A stretch of 64,000 nt of DNA from Arachis hypogaea (GCF_003086295.3 NC_092040.1:60677559-60741558); one strand, 5' to 3'. Shown: positions 1-11,337, counted from the first letter of the stretch. Numbers and translations are program-made. Notes: generated from the letters alone by a model not told the origin.

Positions 1-881
1 CGGATCATCATATTCATCAAGTTGAAGAACAAGTGATATCTTAGAACAAGAACAAGCGGAATTGAATGGAAGAACAATAGTAATTGCATTAATACTCGAG
101 GTACAGTAGAGCTCCACACCTTAATCTATGGTGTGTAGAAACTCCACCGTTGAAAATACATAAGCATAAGGTCTAGGCATGGCCGAATGGCCAGCCTCCC
201 AAAGAGGGTTCAATCATAAAAACATGATCAAACGATCCAAAGATCGAAAGACTCTCAATACAATAGTCAAAGGTCCTACTTATAGAAAACTAGTAGCCTA
301 AGGTGTACAGAAATGAGTAAATGACATAAAAGTCCACGTCCGGGCCCACTTGGTGTGTGCTTGGGCTGAGCAATGAAGCATTTTCGTGCAGAGACTCTTC
401 TTGGAGTTAAACGCCAACTTTAGTGCCAGTTTGGGCGTTTAACTCCCATTTGGGTGCCAGTTCCAGCGTTTAACGCTGGGATTTCTGAGGGTGACTTTGA
501 ATGCCGGTTTGGGCCATCAAATCTTGGGCAAAGTATGGACTATCATATATTGCTGGAAAGCCCAGGATGTCTACTTTCCAACGCCGTTGAGAGCGCGCCA
601 ATTGGGCCTCTGTAGCTCCAGAAAATCCACTTCGAATGCAGGGAGGTCAGAATCCAACAGCATCTGCAGTCCTTTTCAGTCTCTGAATCAGATTTTTGCT
701 CAGGTCCCTCAATTTCAGCCAGAAAATACCTGAAATCACAGAAAAACACACAAACTCATAGTAAAGTCCAGAAAAGTGAATTTTAACTAAAAACTAACAA
801 AAATATACTAAAAACTAACTATATCATACCAAAAACATACTAAAAACAATGCCAAAAAGCATACAAATTATCCGCTCATCA
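1..881 (-). repeat. 3' LTR of element A (partial)
   Basis: This is the last 881 bases of an LTR that on this strand ends CCGCTCATCA (LTR start TGATGAGCGG in element sense). The part missing at the left edge corresponds to 7753-8609 of the 5' LTR. It holds a U3 TATA box (277-285, reverse strand CTATAAGTA). Upstream of that in element sense are palindromic units at 402, 433 and 465, spaced 31-32 bp. Confidence 0.9.
277..477 (-). promoter_or_regulatory. U3 core promoter of the element A LTR: TATA box plus upstream palindromes
   Basis: Reverse-strand CTATAAGTA at 277-285 is the TATA-like element. The dyads GGAGTTAAACGCC (402), GGCGTTTAACTCC (433) and AGCGTTTAACGCT (465) lie about 115-190 bp upstream in element sense. 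The same arrangement is in the 5' LTR around 8886 and 9011-9086. Promoter function is inferred from position and motif. Confidence 0.6.
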
Positions 882-918
882 CAACACCAAACTTAAATTG
901 TTGCTTGTTCTCAAGCAA
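882..918 (-). promoter_or_regulatory. PPT-position module of element A: hairpin plus TTTAAGTTTGGTGTTG
   Basis: In element sense this reads stem-loop TTGCTTG-AGAA-CAAGCAA (901-918), then CAATTTAAGTTTGGTGTTG abutting the LTR. It occupies the place of the polypurine tract that primes plus-strand DNA. The same module with other stem bases occurs before the LTR in families H and G and in front of the 3' ORF (2900-2919). Confidence 0.7.
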
Positions 919-1719
919 CTGAAAATCAAATAAGATAAAAAGAAGAGAATATGCAATGAATTCCAAAAACATCTATGAAGATCAGTATTAATTAGATGAG
1001 CGGGGCTTTTAGCTTTTTGCCTCTGAACAGTTTTGGCATCTCACTCTATCCTTTGAAACTCAGAATGATTGGCTTCTTTAGGAACTTAGAATCCAGATAG
1101 TGTTAATGATTCTCCTAGTAAAGTATGATGATTCTTGAACAAAGCTACTTATTGAGTCTTGGCTGTGGCCCAAAGCACTCTGTCTTCCAGTATTACCACC
1201 GGATACATACATGCCACAGACACATAATTGGGTGAACCTTTTTAGATTGTGACTCAGCTTTGCTAAAGTTCCCAATTAGAGGTGTCCAGGGTTCTTAAGC
1301 ACACTCTTATTTGCCTTGGATCACAACTCTTATTTCTCTATTTTTTTGTTTTTTTTTTTCGATAATTTTTTTTTGATTTTTTTTGTCTCCTTTTTCATCA
1401 TTCTTTCAAGAGCCAACATTCATGAACCACAAATTCAAGATACATATGCACTGTTTAAGCATACATTCAGAGAACAAAAATATTGCCACCACATCAAAAT
1501 AATTAAACTGTTATAAAATTCAAAATTCATGCAATTCTTTCCTTTTTCAATTAAGCACGTTTTTATTTAAGATAGGTGATGGATTCATAGGACATTCATA
1601 ACTTTAAGGCATAGACACTAAGACACTAATGATCACAAGACACAAACATGGATAAACATAAGCATAAAATTCGAAAAACAGAAGAATAAAGAACAAGGAA
1701 ATCAAAGAACGGGTCCACC
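919..1719 (-). other. 3' untranslated region of element A
   Basis: There is no credible ORF. It contains a block at about 1165-1235 (reverse strand around GGTGGTAATACTGGAAGACAG) that is conserved in all family L copies and recognisable in family H, and a T-rich run at 1330-1385. Confidence 0.7.
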
Positions 1720-2846
1720 TTAGTGATGGCGGCTCTTTCTTGCTCTTGAAGATCCTATGGAGTGCTTGAGCTCCTCAATGTCTCTTCCTTGTCTTTGTTG
1801 TTCCTCCCTCATGATTCTTTGATCTTCTCTAATTTCATGGAGGATGATGGAGTGTTCTTGATGCTCCACCCTTAGTTGTCCCATGTTGGAACTCAACTCT
1901 CCTAGGGAGGTGTTTAATTGCTCCCAATAGTTTTGTGGAGGAAAGTGCATCCCTTGAGGAATCTCAGGGATCTCATGATGAGTGGCATCTCTTGTGTGCT
2001 CCATCCTCTTCTTAGTGATGGGCTTGTCCTCATCAATGGGGGTGTCTCCATCTATGTCAACTCCCACTGAATAACAGAGGTGACAAATGAGATGAGGAAA
2101 GGCTAACCTTGCCAAGGTAGAGGACTTGTCCGCCACCTTATAGAGTTCTTGGGCTATAACCTCATGAACCTCTATTTCTTCTCCAATCATGATGCTATGG
2201 ATCATGATAGCCCGGTCTATGGTAACTTCGGACCGGTTGCTAGTGGGAATGATTGAGCGTTGTATGAACTCTAACCATCCTCTAGCCACGGGCTTGAGGT
2301 CATGCCTTCTTAATTGAACCGGCTTTCCTCTTGAATCTCTCTTCCATTGGGCGCCCTCTTCACATATGACTGTGAGGACTTGGTCCAACCTTTGATCAAA
2401 GTTGACCCTTCTAGTGTAGGGATGTTCATCTCCTTGCATCATAGGCAAGTTGAACGCCACCCTCACACTTTCCGGACTAAAATCCAAGTATTTCCCCCGA
2501 ACCATAGTAAGATAATTCTTTGGATTCGGGTTCACACTTTGGTCATGGTTCTTGGTGATCCATGAATTGGCATAGAACTCTTGAACCATCAAGATTCTGA
2601 CTTGTTGAATGGGGTTGGTAAGAACTTCCCAACCTCTTCTTCGGATCTCATGTCGGATCTCCGGATATTCACCCTTTTTGAGTGAAAAAGGGACCTTCGG
2701 GATCACCTTCTTCAAGGCCACAACTTTCATAGAAATGGTCTTGATGCACCCTTGAGATGAATCTTTCCATCTCCCATGACTCGGAGGTGGAAGCCTTTGC
2801 CTTCCCTTTCCTCTTTCTAGAGGTTTCTCCGGCCTTGGATGCCATA
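1720..2846 (-). pseudogene. 3' ORF of element A (env-position plant transposon protein), frameshifted
   Basis: Homologous to the intact 382-residue ORF of element C. The start matching C is the ATG at 2846 (MASKAGE...). One extra base around 2724-2726 shifts the frame compared with B and C, so the body is read from a different frame as far as the stop at 1720. The body has the conserved patterns RRGWEVL, VQEFYAN, MVRGKYLDFSP, RSIIPTSNRSEVT and ITKKRME, then a glutamate/glutamine-rich coiled-coil end. This resembles the putative plant transposon protein family often found at the Athila env position (from memory, not searched). There is no signal peptide or membrane segment, so an envelope glycoprotein is unlikely. 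Confidence 0.8.
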
Positions 2847-2879
2847 AATGGTTATGGAAAAACAAAAAGCAATGCTTTT

Positions 2880-2919
2880 ACCACACCAAATTTAAAATGT
2901 TTGCTCGTCCTCGAGCAAA
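2880..2919 (-). promoter_or_regulatory. Hairpin/AAATTTGGTGTGG module before the 3' ORF
   Basis: In element sense this is TTTGCTCG-AGGA-CGAGCAAA (2900-2919), then TTTTAAATTTGGTGTGGT, about 35 bp before the 2846 start codon. It is the second copy in this element of the module that abuts the LTR. Confidence 0.65.
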
Positions 2920-3037
2920 AGAAGAAAGAAGAGAGTAGAAGAAGAAGAAATGAAGGAGATGGAGAGGGCTTTGTGTTCGGCCAAAAGGGAGAAGAAGTAG
3001 TGTTTAAGGTGTGTGAAAATGAAGGAGTGAAGGAGGG

Positions 3038-3047
3038 TTTATATAGG
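3038..3047 (-). promoter_or_regulatory. Internal TATA box upstream of the 3' ORF (element A)
   Basis: Reverse-strand CCTATATAAA is preceded by a C/T-rich run and lies about 190 bp before the 3' ORF start. A TATA box occurs at nearly the same spacing in B, C, D and P, and about 155 bp before the start in E. Confidence 0.6.
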
Positions 3048-3339
3048 AGAGGGGGAGAGAGATGTTCGGCCATTTGAGGGTGGGTTTGGGTGGGAAAGTG
3101 GTTTGAATTTGAATGGTGAGGTAGGTGGGGTTTTATGAAGGATGGATGTGAGTGGTGAAGAGAAAGATGGGATTTGATAGGTGAGGGGTTTTTGGGGAAG
3201 AGGTGTTGAGGTGATTGGTGAAGAAGAGAGAGAGTGGTAGGGTAGGTGGGGATCCTGTGGGGTCCACAGATCCTGAGGTGTCAAGGAAAAGTCATCCCTG
3301 CACCAAATGGCATGCAAAATCACGTTTTGTGCCATTTCT

Positions 3340-3507
3340 GGCGTTAAACGCCGGGCTGGTGCCCATTTCTGGCGTTTAACGCCAGCATCTTGCCCCTTTC
3401 TGGCGTTTAACGCCAGTCTGGTGCCCCTTTCTGGCGTTAAACACCCAGAATGGTGCCAGACTGGGCGTTAAACGCCCACCAGCTAACCTCACTGGCGTTT
3501 AAACGCC
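3340..3507 (-). repeat. 31-bp phased palindrome array, element A linker
   Basis: Units of the type GGCGTTTAACGCC start at 3340, 3371, 3402, 3433, 3464 and 3494, so the steps are 31, 31, 31, 31 and 30. The units are near-perfect dyads and the bases between them vary. The array lies between gag-protease and the internal TATA box at 3038-3047. Confidence 0.9.
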
Positions 3508-3650
3508 AGTGGGTGCGTCCTCCAGGGTGTGTTGTTTTTCTTCCTGTTTTTCATTCTGTTTTTGCTTTTTTCATGGATTTTGTGACTTCTTATAATCATC
3601 AACCTACAAAAGACATAAAATAACAAAAGAAAATAGTTAATTATAAAACA

Positions 3651-3666
3651 TTGGGTTGCCTCCCAA
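3651..3666 (-). other. AGGCAA-loop hairpin downstream of gag-protease
   Basis: In element sense TTGGG-AGGCAA-CCCAA, in a conserved block beginning AAGAAGCGCTTG. Families P and E have the same loop with different stem pairs (CATGGG/CCCATG and CTGGG/CCCAG). Confidence 0.6.
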
Positions 3667-3856
3667 CAAGCGCTTCTTTATTGTCATTAGCTTGACAGAG
3701 GACTCTCATGGAGCCTCACAGATACTCAGAACCGTGTTGGAACCTCCCAACACCAAACTTAGAGTTTGAATGTGGGGGTTCAACACCAAACTTAGAGTTT
3801 GGTTGTGGCCTCCCAACACCAAACTTAGAGTTTGACTGTGGGGGCTCTGTTTGGCT

Positions 3857-5917
3857 CTATTTTGAGAGAAGCTCTTCATGCTTCCTCTCCATGATGACAG
3901 AGGGATACCCTTGGGCCTTAAACACCAAGGATTCTTCATTCACTTGAATGATCAACTCTCCTCTATCAACATCAATCACAGCCTTTGCTGTGGCTAGGAA
4001 AGGTCTGCCAAGGATGATGGATTCATCCATACACTTCCCAGTCTCTAGGACTATGAAATCAGTAGGGATGTAATGATCTTCAACTTTAACCAGAACATCC
4101 TCTACAAGTCCATGGGCTTGTTTTCTTGAATTGTCTGCCATCTCCAGTGAGATTTTTGCAGCTTGCACCTCAGAGATCCCTAACTTCTCCATTACAGAGA
4201 GAGGCATGAGGTTTACAATTGACCCTAAGTCACACAAGGCCTTCTTGAAGGTCATGGTGCCTATGGTACAAGGTATTGAAAACTTCCCAGGATCCTGTCT
4301 CTTTTGAGGCAGTTTCTGCTTAGACAAGTCATCCAGTTCCTTGGTGAGCAAAGGAGGTTCATCCTCCCAAGTCTCATTTCCAAATAACTTGTCATTCAGC
4401 TTCATGATTGCTCCAAGGTATTTAGCAACTTGCTCTTCAGTGACATACTCATCCTCTTCAGAGGAAGAATACTCATCAGAGCTCATGAATGGCAGAAGTA
4501 AGTCCAATGGAATCTCTATGGTCTCATTTTGAGCCTCAGATTCCCATGGTTCCTCATTGGGGAACTCATTGGAGGCCAGTGGACGTCCAGTGAGGTCTTC
4601 CTCAGTGGCGTTCACTGCCTCTTCTTCCTCCCAGAATTCGGCCATGTTGATGGCCTTGCACTCTCCTTTTGGATTTTCTTCAGTATTGCTTGGAAGAGTA
4701 CTAGGAGGGAGTACCGTAATTTTCTTGCTCAGCTGACCCACTTGTGCCTCAAAATTTCTAATGGAGGACCTTGTTTCAGTCATGAAACTTTGAGTGGTTT
4801 TGATCAGATCAGAGACCATGGTAGCTAAGTCAGAGGTATTCTGCTTAGAGCTCTCTGTCTGTTGCTGAGAAGATAATGGAAAAGGTTTGCTATTGCTAAA
4901 CCTGTTTCTTCCACCATTATTGTTATTGAAACCTTGTTGAGGTCTCTGTTGATCCTTCCATGAAAGATTTGGATGATTCCTCCATGAAGGATTATAGGTG
5001 TTTCCATAGGGTTCTCCCATGTAATTCACCTCTTCTATTGAAGGGTTCTCAGGATCATAAGCTTCTTCCTCAGATGAAGCTTCCTTAGTACTGCTTGGTG
5101 CATTTTGCATTCCAGACAGACTTTGAGAAATCATATTGACTTGTTGAGTCAATATTTTGTTCTGAGCCAATATGGCATTCAGAGTGTCAATCTCAAGAAC
5201 TCCTTTCTTCTGACTAGTCCCATTGTTCACAGGATTTCTTTCAGAAGTGTACATGAATTGGTTATTTGCAACCATTTCAATCAGTTCTTGAGCTTCTGCA
5301 GGCGTCTTCTTCAAATGAAGAGAGCCTCCAGCAGAGCTATCCAAAGACATCTTGGACAGTTCAGAGAGACCATCATAGAAAATACCTATGATGCTCCATT
5401 CAGAAAGCATGTCAGAAGGACACTTTCTAATTAATTGTTTGTATCTTTCCCAAGCTTCATAGAGGGATTCTCCTTCCTTCTGTCTGAAGGTTTGGACTTC
5501 CACTCTGAGCTTACTCAATTTTTGAGGTGGAAAGAATTTTGCCAAGAAGGCATTGACTAGCTTTTCCCAAGAGTCCAGGCTTTCTTTAGGTTGAGAGTCC
5601 AACCATGTTCTAGCTCTGTCTCTTACAGCAAAAGGGAATAGCATAAGTCTGTAGACCTCAGGGTCAACCTCATTAGTCTTAACAGTGTCACAGATTTGCA
5701 AGAGTTCAGCTAAAAACTGATGAGGATCTTCCAATGGAAGTCCATGGAACTTGCAATTCTGTTGCATTAGAGAAACTAATTGAGGCTTAAGCTCAAAGTT
5801 GTTTGCTCTAATGGCAGGAATAGAGATGCTTCTCCCATAGAAATCGGGAGTAGGTGCAGTAAAGTCACCCAGCACCTTCCTTGCATTGTTGGCATTGTTG
5901 TTGTTTTCGGCTGCCAT
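3857..5917 (-). CDS. gag-pro: gag-protease polyprotein of element A
   Basis: A 686-residue ORF. Residues about 38-230 are an Athila-type gag domain (ANNFELKPQL, DTVKT, LFPFAVRDRARTWL, FLAKFFPP, LYEAWERYKQL). Residues about 561-650 are a retropepsin with the active-site motif CDLGS (Asp about 563; the family has D-L-G in place of D-S/T-G) and the ILGRPFLATA motif. No CCHC zinc knuckle and no RT follow. An upstream ATG at 6038 matches the gag start of element C, but it is in another frame because of an indel, so 5917 is the usable start. The TAG at 3857 cuts off a tail that in element C continues as PNSKFGV repeats. Confidence 0.85.
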   Translation of the reverse strand: MAAENNNNANNARKVLGDFTAPTPDFYGRSISIPAIRANNFELKPQLVSLMQQNCKFHGLPLEDPHQFLAELLQICDTVKTNEVDPEVYRLMLFPFAVRDRARTWLDSQPKESLDSWEKLVNAFLAKFFPPQKLSKLRVEVQTFRQKEGESLYEAWERYKQLIRKCPSDMLSEWSIIGIFYDGLSELSKMSLDSSAGGSLHLKKTPAEAQELIEMVANNQFMYTSERNPVNNGTSQKKGVLEIDTLNAILAQNKILTQQVNMISQSLSGMQNAPSSTKEASSEEEAYDPENPSIEEVNYMGEPYGNTYNPSWRNHPNLSWKDQQRPQQGFNNNNGGRNRFSNSKPFPLSSQQQTESSKQNTSDLATMVSDLIKTTQSFMTETRSSIRNFEAQVGQLSKKITVLPPSTLPSNTEENPKGECKAINMAEFWEEEEAVNATEEDLTGRPLASNEFPNEEPWESEAQNETIEIPLDLLLPFMSSDEYSSSEEDEYVTEEQVAKYLGAIMKLNDKLFGNETWEDEPPLLTKELDDLSKQKLPQKRQDPGKFSIPCTIGTMTFKKALCDLGSIVNLMPLSVMEKLGISEVQAAKISLEMADNSRKQAHGLVEDVLVKVEDHYIPTDFIVLETGKCMDESIILGRPFLATAKAVIDVDRGELIIQVNEESLVFKAQGYPSVIMERKHEELLSK

Positions 5918-7728
5918 GAGTTCTTGTCAGGTCCTCTAAAGAGAGTTGTGCTTTGGCTTCTCTTAGCTTTCGTTTCAAGGTCCTTTCAGGTTCAGGATCA
6001 GCTTCAACAAGAATGCCTTTGTCTCTGCTCCTGCTCATAAGAAAGAGAATGGAACAAGAAGATGTGGAATCCTCTATGTCACAGTATAGAGATTCCTTTA
6101 GGTGTCAGAGGAAAAGAAAGGTAGAAGACAGAAGTAGAAAATTCGAACTTATCAAAGGAGATGGAGTTCGAATTTTGCATTAAGGAATAGTGTTAGTCCC
6201 TAAATAGAAGGATGTGAGAAGGAGGGAAGTAATTTTCGAAAATTAAGTGAAAAATTATGAAAACATTTTTGAAAAACATTACTTAATTTTCGAAAATGAA
6301 AATGGAAAAGAAATCAAGTGATTTTTGAAAAAGATTTTGAAATTAGAAATCAAAAAGATTTGATTGAAAACTATTTTGAAAAAGATGTGGTTAAGAAGAT
6401 ATGATTGATTTAAAAAAATGTGATTGAGAAGATATGATTTGAAAAACATTTTAAAAAGATTTGATTTGAAATTAAAAAACTTGACTAACAAGAAAAGATA
6501 TTATTCAAACATTAAACCTTTCTCAACAGAAAAGGTAACATACTTGAAATGTTGAATCAAATCATTAATTGATAGTGAGTATCTTTAAAAATAGAAAGAA
6601 ATTGATTTTGAAAAAGATTTGATTGGAAAATTGATTTGAAAAAGATTTGATTTGGAAAAGATTTTGAAAACTAAAAAAAATTTGATTTGAAAACAAAATC
6701 TTCCCCCTTTAGCCATCCTGGCGTTAAACGCCCAGAATGGTGCACATTCTGGCGTTTAACGCCCAAAACACTACCTTTTTGGGCGTTAAACGCCCAACCA
6801 GGTACCCTGGCTGGCGTTTAAACGCCAGTCTGTCCTTCTTCACTGGACGTTTTGAACGCCCAGCTTTTTCTGTGTAATTCCTCTGCTGTATGTTCTGAAT
6901 CTTCAATTCTCTGTATTATTGACTTGAAAAGACACAAATTAAAAATATTTTTGGATTTTTAATAATAAGGAAAAATCAAAATGCAACAAGAATCAAATAA
7001 CAATGCATGCAAGACACCAAACTTAGCAGTTTGTATACTACTGACATTAACAAAATGAAAATGCAAATGAGACACACAAGACACTCAAGTCAATAGAATT
7101 CAAAGATTAGAGCAAGTAAATCATCAAGAACATCTTGAAGATCACCAAGATACATGAATGAATGCATGCAATTGACACCAAACTTAAGATGAGACACTAG
7201 ACTCAAACAAGAAATTTTTGGATTTTATGATTTTGTAAATTTTTTTGTGTTTTTCGAAAATTAAGTGGAAAAAGGTATCAAAATTCTTAATGAGAATTCC
7301 AGGAATCAGTGCAATGCTAGTCTAAGACTCCGGTCCAGGAACTAGACATGGCTTCACAGCCAGCCAAGCTTTCAAAGAAAGCTTCGGTCCAAAACACTAG
7401 ACATGGCCAAAGGCCAGCCAAGCCTTAGCAGATCATTGCTCCAAAAGCAAGATTTGATAAAAATCAACAAGCTCTTGTGATGATAAGTTGAAACCTCGGT
7501 CCAATGAAATTAGACATGCTTCTCAGCCAGCCAGATTTCAACAAATCATCATGAAACTCTAGAATTCATCTTCAAGAATTTCGAAAAAAATAAATACCTA
7601 ATCTAAGCAACAAGATGAACCGTCAGTTGTCCAAACTTGAACAATCCCTGGCAATAACGCCAAAAACTTGGTGTTGTTGCCGGATCTTGGCACTGATGTT
7701 ACCAAAAGCTTGCTCAAAACTTGAACAA
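5918..7728 (-). other. 5' leader of element A
   Basis: The 1.8 kb between PBS and gag holds the frameshifted gag N-terminus (to 6038), AT-rich tracts built on GAAAAAGATTTGA (about 6230-6700), a second palindrome array (6720-6857), and two sense copies of the TAAGTTTGGTGTC-type motif (near 7012 and 7171). A degenerate extra PBS lies at 7645-7662. No coding region is supported. Confidence 0.7.
6720..6857 (-). repeat. 31-bp palindrome array in the leader of element A
   Basis: Units start at 6720, 6751, 6782, 6813 and 6845 (steps 31, 31, 31, 32) with cores such as GGCGTTTAAACGCC. Element C has no counterpart in its leader. Confidence 0.85.
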
Positions 7729-7746
7729 TCCCCGGCAACGGCGCCA
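7729..7746 (-). promoter_or_regulatory. Primer-binding site, tRNA-Asp type (element A)
   Basis: Reverse-strand TGGCGCCGTTGCCGGGGA, complementary to the 3' end of plant tRNA-Asp as known for Athila/Calypso elements, six bases inside the LTR. Degenerate copies lie at 7645-7662 and, inside the LTR, at 7797-7815. Confidence 0.85.
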
Positions 7747-7752
7747 AAAACT

Positions 7753-9490
7753 TGGTACGCGAAATTGTGAACAATACTTTTTCACAACTCTCATAATCCC
7801 CGGTCATGAACTCCAAAAACTTGGTAGCTCAATACCATGGCATTACACAACTTCGCACAACTAACCAGCAAGTGCACTGGGTCGTCCAAGTAATAAACCT
7901 TACGCGAGTAAGGGTCGATCCCACGGAGATTGTTAGTATTGAAGCAAGCTATGGTCATCTTGTAAATCTTAGTCAGGCAAACTCAAATGGTAATGGTGAT
8001 GAACGAAAATAACACAAAGGTAAAGATAGAGATACTTATGTAATTCATTGGTAGGAACTTCAGATAAGCGCATGAAGATGCCTTCCCTTCCGTCTCTCTG
8101 CTTTCCTACTGTCTTCATCCAATCCTTCTCATTCCTTTCCATGGCAAGCTTGTGTAGGGTTTCACCGTTGTCAATGGCTACCTCCCATCCTCTCAGTGAA
8201 AGCGATTGCATATGCTCTGTCACAGCATAGCGGAATTCAGCTGTCAGTTCTCGGTCAGGCCGGAATAGAATCCATTGATTCTTTTGCGTCTGTCACTAAC
8301 GCCCCGCCTGCTAGGAGTTTGAAGCACGTCACAGTCATTCAGTCATTGAATCCTACTCAGAATACCACAGACAAGGTTAGACCTTCCGGATTCTCTTGAA
8401 TGCTGCCATCAGTTCTCGCCTATACCACGAAGACTCTGATCTCACGGAATGGTTGGCTCGTTTGTCAGACGAGCACTCGGTTGTCAGGCGATCAACCATG
8501 CATCGTGCAATCAGGAATCCAAGAGATATTCACTAGAGCCTTGATCGCTTGTAGAACAAGAGTGGTTGTCAGTCACCTTGTTCATGGGTGAGAATGATGA
8601 TGAGTGTCACGGATCATCACATTCATCAAGTTGAAGAACAAGTGATATCTTAGAACAAGAACAAGCGGAATTGAATGGAAGAACAATAGTAATTGCATTA
8701 ATACTCGAGGTACGGCAGAGCTCCACACCTTAATCTATGGTGTGTAGAAACTCCACCGTTGAAAATACATAAGCATAAGGTCTAGGCATGGCCGAATGGC
8801 CAGCCTCCCAAAGAGGGTTCAATCATAAAAACATGATCAAAAGATCCAAAGATCGAAAGACTCTCAATACAATAGTCAAAGGTCCTACTTATAGAAAACT
8901 GGTAGCCTAAGGTGTACAGAAATGAGTAAATGACATAAAAGTCCACTTCCGGGCCCACTTGGTGTGTGCTTGGGCTGAGCAATGAAGCATTTTCGTGCAG
9001 AGACTCTTCTTGGAGTTAAACGCCAGCTTTAGTGCCAGTTTGGGCGTTTAACTCCCATTTGGGTGCCAGTTCCAGCGTTTAACGCTGGGATTTCTGAGGG
9101 TGACTTTGAACGCCGGTTTGGGCCATCAAATCTCGGGCAAAGTATGAACTATCATATATTGCTGGAAAGCCCAAGATGTCTTCTTTCAAAAGCAATTAAG
9201 AGCGCGCCAATTGGGCTTCTGTAGCTCCAGAAAATGCACTTCGAATGCAGGGAGGTCAGAATCCAACAGCATCTGCAGTCCTTTTCAGTCTCTGAATCAG
9301 ATTTTTGCTCAGGTCCCTCAATTTCAGCCAGAAAATACCTGAAATCACAGAAAAACACAAAAACTCATAGTAAAGTCCAGAAAAGTGAATTTTAACTAAA
9401 AACTAACAAAAATATACTAAAAACTAACTATATCATACCAAAAACATACTAAAAACAATGCCAAAAAGCATACAAATTATCCGCTCATCA
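7753..9490 (-). repeat. 5' LTR of element A
   Basis: 1738 bp, from TGGTACGCGAAATTG to CCGCTCATCA (TG...CA in element sense). It contains the U5 hairpins (7865-7880 and 7898-7913), a U3 TATA-like box near 8886 and palindromes at 9011-9086. The short ORFs across it are not genes. Confidence 0.9.
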
Positions 9491-9773
9491 TGCACATAGT
9501 CATCAAATTTCAAACCAGAAGCACCCCAATCAACATCAAGCAAACATTTGCAACTTATTTAATTAACAAATAACTAAACCAAACCTAATATAATTACTAA
9601 AATAAAAATGAAATGCAATTAAAACTAACTAGAGTAAGTAGAAAATAGGGAAAAAGTAAGAGAAGAGATGGATGGAGGGGGTGGAAGTTCGTTAGGGTTT
9701 AATTCAAAGTGAAATTAAAATTTTGCCCAAAACAGCACTTGTGCGTATTCACACTGGGTGGAAAATGGGAGGT

Positions 9774-10240
9774 GTGCGGACGCACAAAAGTGTGCGAGCA
9801 CTTTCAGCAGAGAGGGAATTAAGAAGCGTGCATATGCACAAGGCTGTGTGTACGCACAAAATACTCTCTTTTCTTTTTTGAAAAGGATCATATGTCCGTG
9901 CGTACGCATGTGTGCATTCGCACAGAGAGGAAAAATGTCAGGGATGCTCACGCACAAGAACATGCGAGCGCCCCCAATAGAGGGGGTGCAATTGTGTTCG
10001 CGTACACACAAATGGGTGTGTACGCATAGAGTGCGTGAAAAGGGGTTGGGGTGCATACGCACAAGGGTGTGCGTGTGCACATTAAGAGGAAAAGGTCGGG
10101 TGTGCACAAAGAAATGGGTGTGAGCGCTCCCAACAAGGATTGTTCAGGCTAGTGTGTATACGCACAGGTGGGTGCGTACGCATAGGACGCAGAATTTGGC
10201 AATTTTGTGCGTACGCACAAAGGTGTGCGTGCACACAATG
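9774..10240 (-). repeat. GTGCGTACGCAC-type dyad cluster, internal region of G-1
   Basis: More than ten imperfect palindromes of the type TGTGCGTACGCACA (for example near 9774, 9829, 9848, 9898, 10160 and 10210) in AT-rich surroundings. They make the long overlapping ORFs on both strands here look coding, which I reject. Confidence 0.8.
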
Positions 10241-10387
10241 CCCTGTTTTTCCAAAAAATGTTCTTCAAATTCTAAGGTATTTAAGCTTTAGCTCAACAAA
10301 ATTCAACCCGAAACATCTAGAAATCCATAAATGCATGATCCATACAAAAATTAACCTAACTAAGCTCAAAATTAAACTAATCCTAAG

Positions 10388-11337
10388 CTAACCAAGAAGG
10401 ATCTTAAGTTGATGGTCCGTCTCTAAGATAGCATATTGATGTGGGCCAATAAAATTCATCGGTGAAATTGGCACCCACTCAATTTGCTCTTGGAACGGAA
10501 TTGTTTCCCTTGATTCTTTCATGAAGGCCACTACTTCTTGGTTGTCAACTCCTTCCTCACCAATCTCTTCCTCCTCTTCCCCATTACTTAGTCATACTTT
10601 AAAGGTTGTGTGAAGTCCATATCAACCTCTTCTTCAAATCCAAAGGGGATAGGTCTATCAAGATCATTGATGGGATTGACCAATGCAGATAAAAAATTAT
10701 TAATGATGGAATCCACATCTTGATCAATCTCACTCAATTCTTCCTTTACCTCTTCCGGTTCAAATACTTCACTTTCTTTCTCTTGTTGCACTTCATGCTC
10801 TAACCCTTCTTCATTTCCTTGAGACTCCACGTTCTCTTCCTCACTACACCCTTTAGTCGATCCTTCACATTCTTCAAGAGGAGTGCCTTGATAGGATGAT
10901 AGTAGAAGGACTAAACGATTTACTGCTTCGGCTATGGTAGCAATGAGTTGCCCTTGTGTCCTTCAAAATTCGTCTTGCTCTTGGAGATAGGCTTGAAGGT
11001 CTTGTTCTTCTAGGGACAAGGGTTAGAGAACATCACAATTAGATAAGAGGAAAGGTTCATTGGGTGGGATAAAGATTATATATGTGGGAGGTAGTTCATG
11101 TTGATAAGTATCTTGAGGTGGTATGTAAGGAGGTGGATGGTTGTATTGGTGTGGTATTTGAAGATGTGGTGATTGAGGATTATATTGGGAGTATGGGTCA
11201 TAGGTATATGGTGGTGGAGGTGCATAATCAAGATGAAATCCACCATATCCTTGGATTAGGTATGTACATTGGGGAGGGTTTGGCTCATTGTGACATGGAG
11301 GAGATTGCTCCTTCCTTAATTGATTTCTCCATCCCAT
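10388..11337 (-). pseudogene. Single ORF of family G element: Pro/Tyr-rich, acidic protein, broken
   Basis: Starts MGWRNQLRKEQ about 220 bp after the PBS. The first third is rich in Pro, Tyr and Gln (APPPPYTYDPYSQYNPQ), the middle is a short helical stretch (IAEAVNRLVLLLSSY), and the rest is very acidic (VFEPEEVKEELSE). The reading frame carries TAA at 11023-11025 and a second in-frame stop about 75 bp further on. After the TAA near 10588 a shifted frame continues to YAILETDHQLK and stops at 10388. About 310 residues if intact. I do not recognise a domain. Its place after the PBS suggests the protein of a non-autonomous retrotransposon, but the function is unknown. Confidence 0.6.

Larger units (their letters stand above)
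1..9490 (-). mobile_element. Element A: family L pol-less LTR retrotransposon (left end outside window)
   Basis: Read on the minus strand, the order is 5' LTR (7753-9490), tRNA-Asp PBS, AT-rich leader, gag-protease, 31-bp palindrome array, 3' ORF, PPT module and 3' LTR (1-881, truncated by the window). Positions 1-881 align without indels to 8610-9490 with about 20 substitutions by eye, so the two LTRs are a pair and the insertion is fairly young. No reverse transcriptase, RNase H or integrase lies between gag-protease and the 3' ORF. It sits inside family G element G-1. The right flank begins TGCAC, and the same sequence without an insertion is seen near 46640. Confidence 0.9.

Noticed and set aside
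3340..3507. Resemblance to a CRISPR array (short repeats at regular steps)
   Set aside because: Plant retrotransposon context, degenerate units, related rather than unique spacers, and no cas genes.
9715..10123. ORFs of 121-130 residues rich in His, Cys and Thr
   Set aside because: Produced by the GTGCGTACGCAC repeats on both strands.
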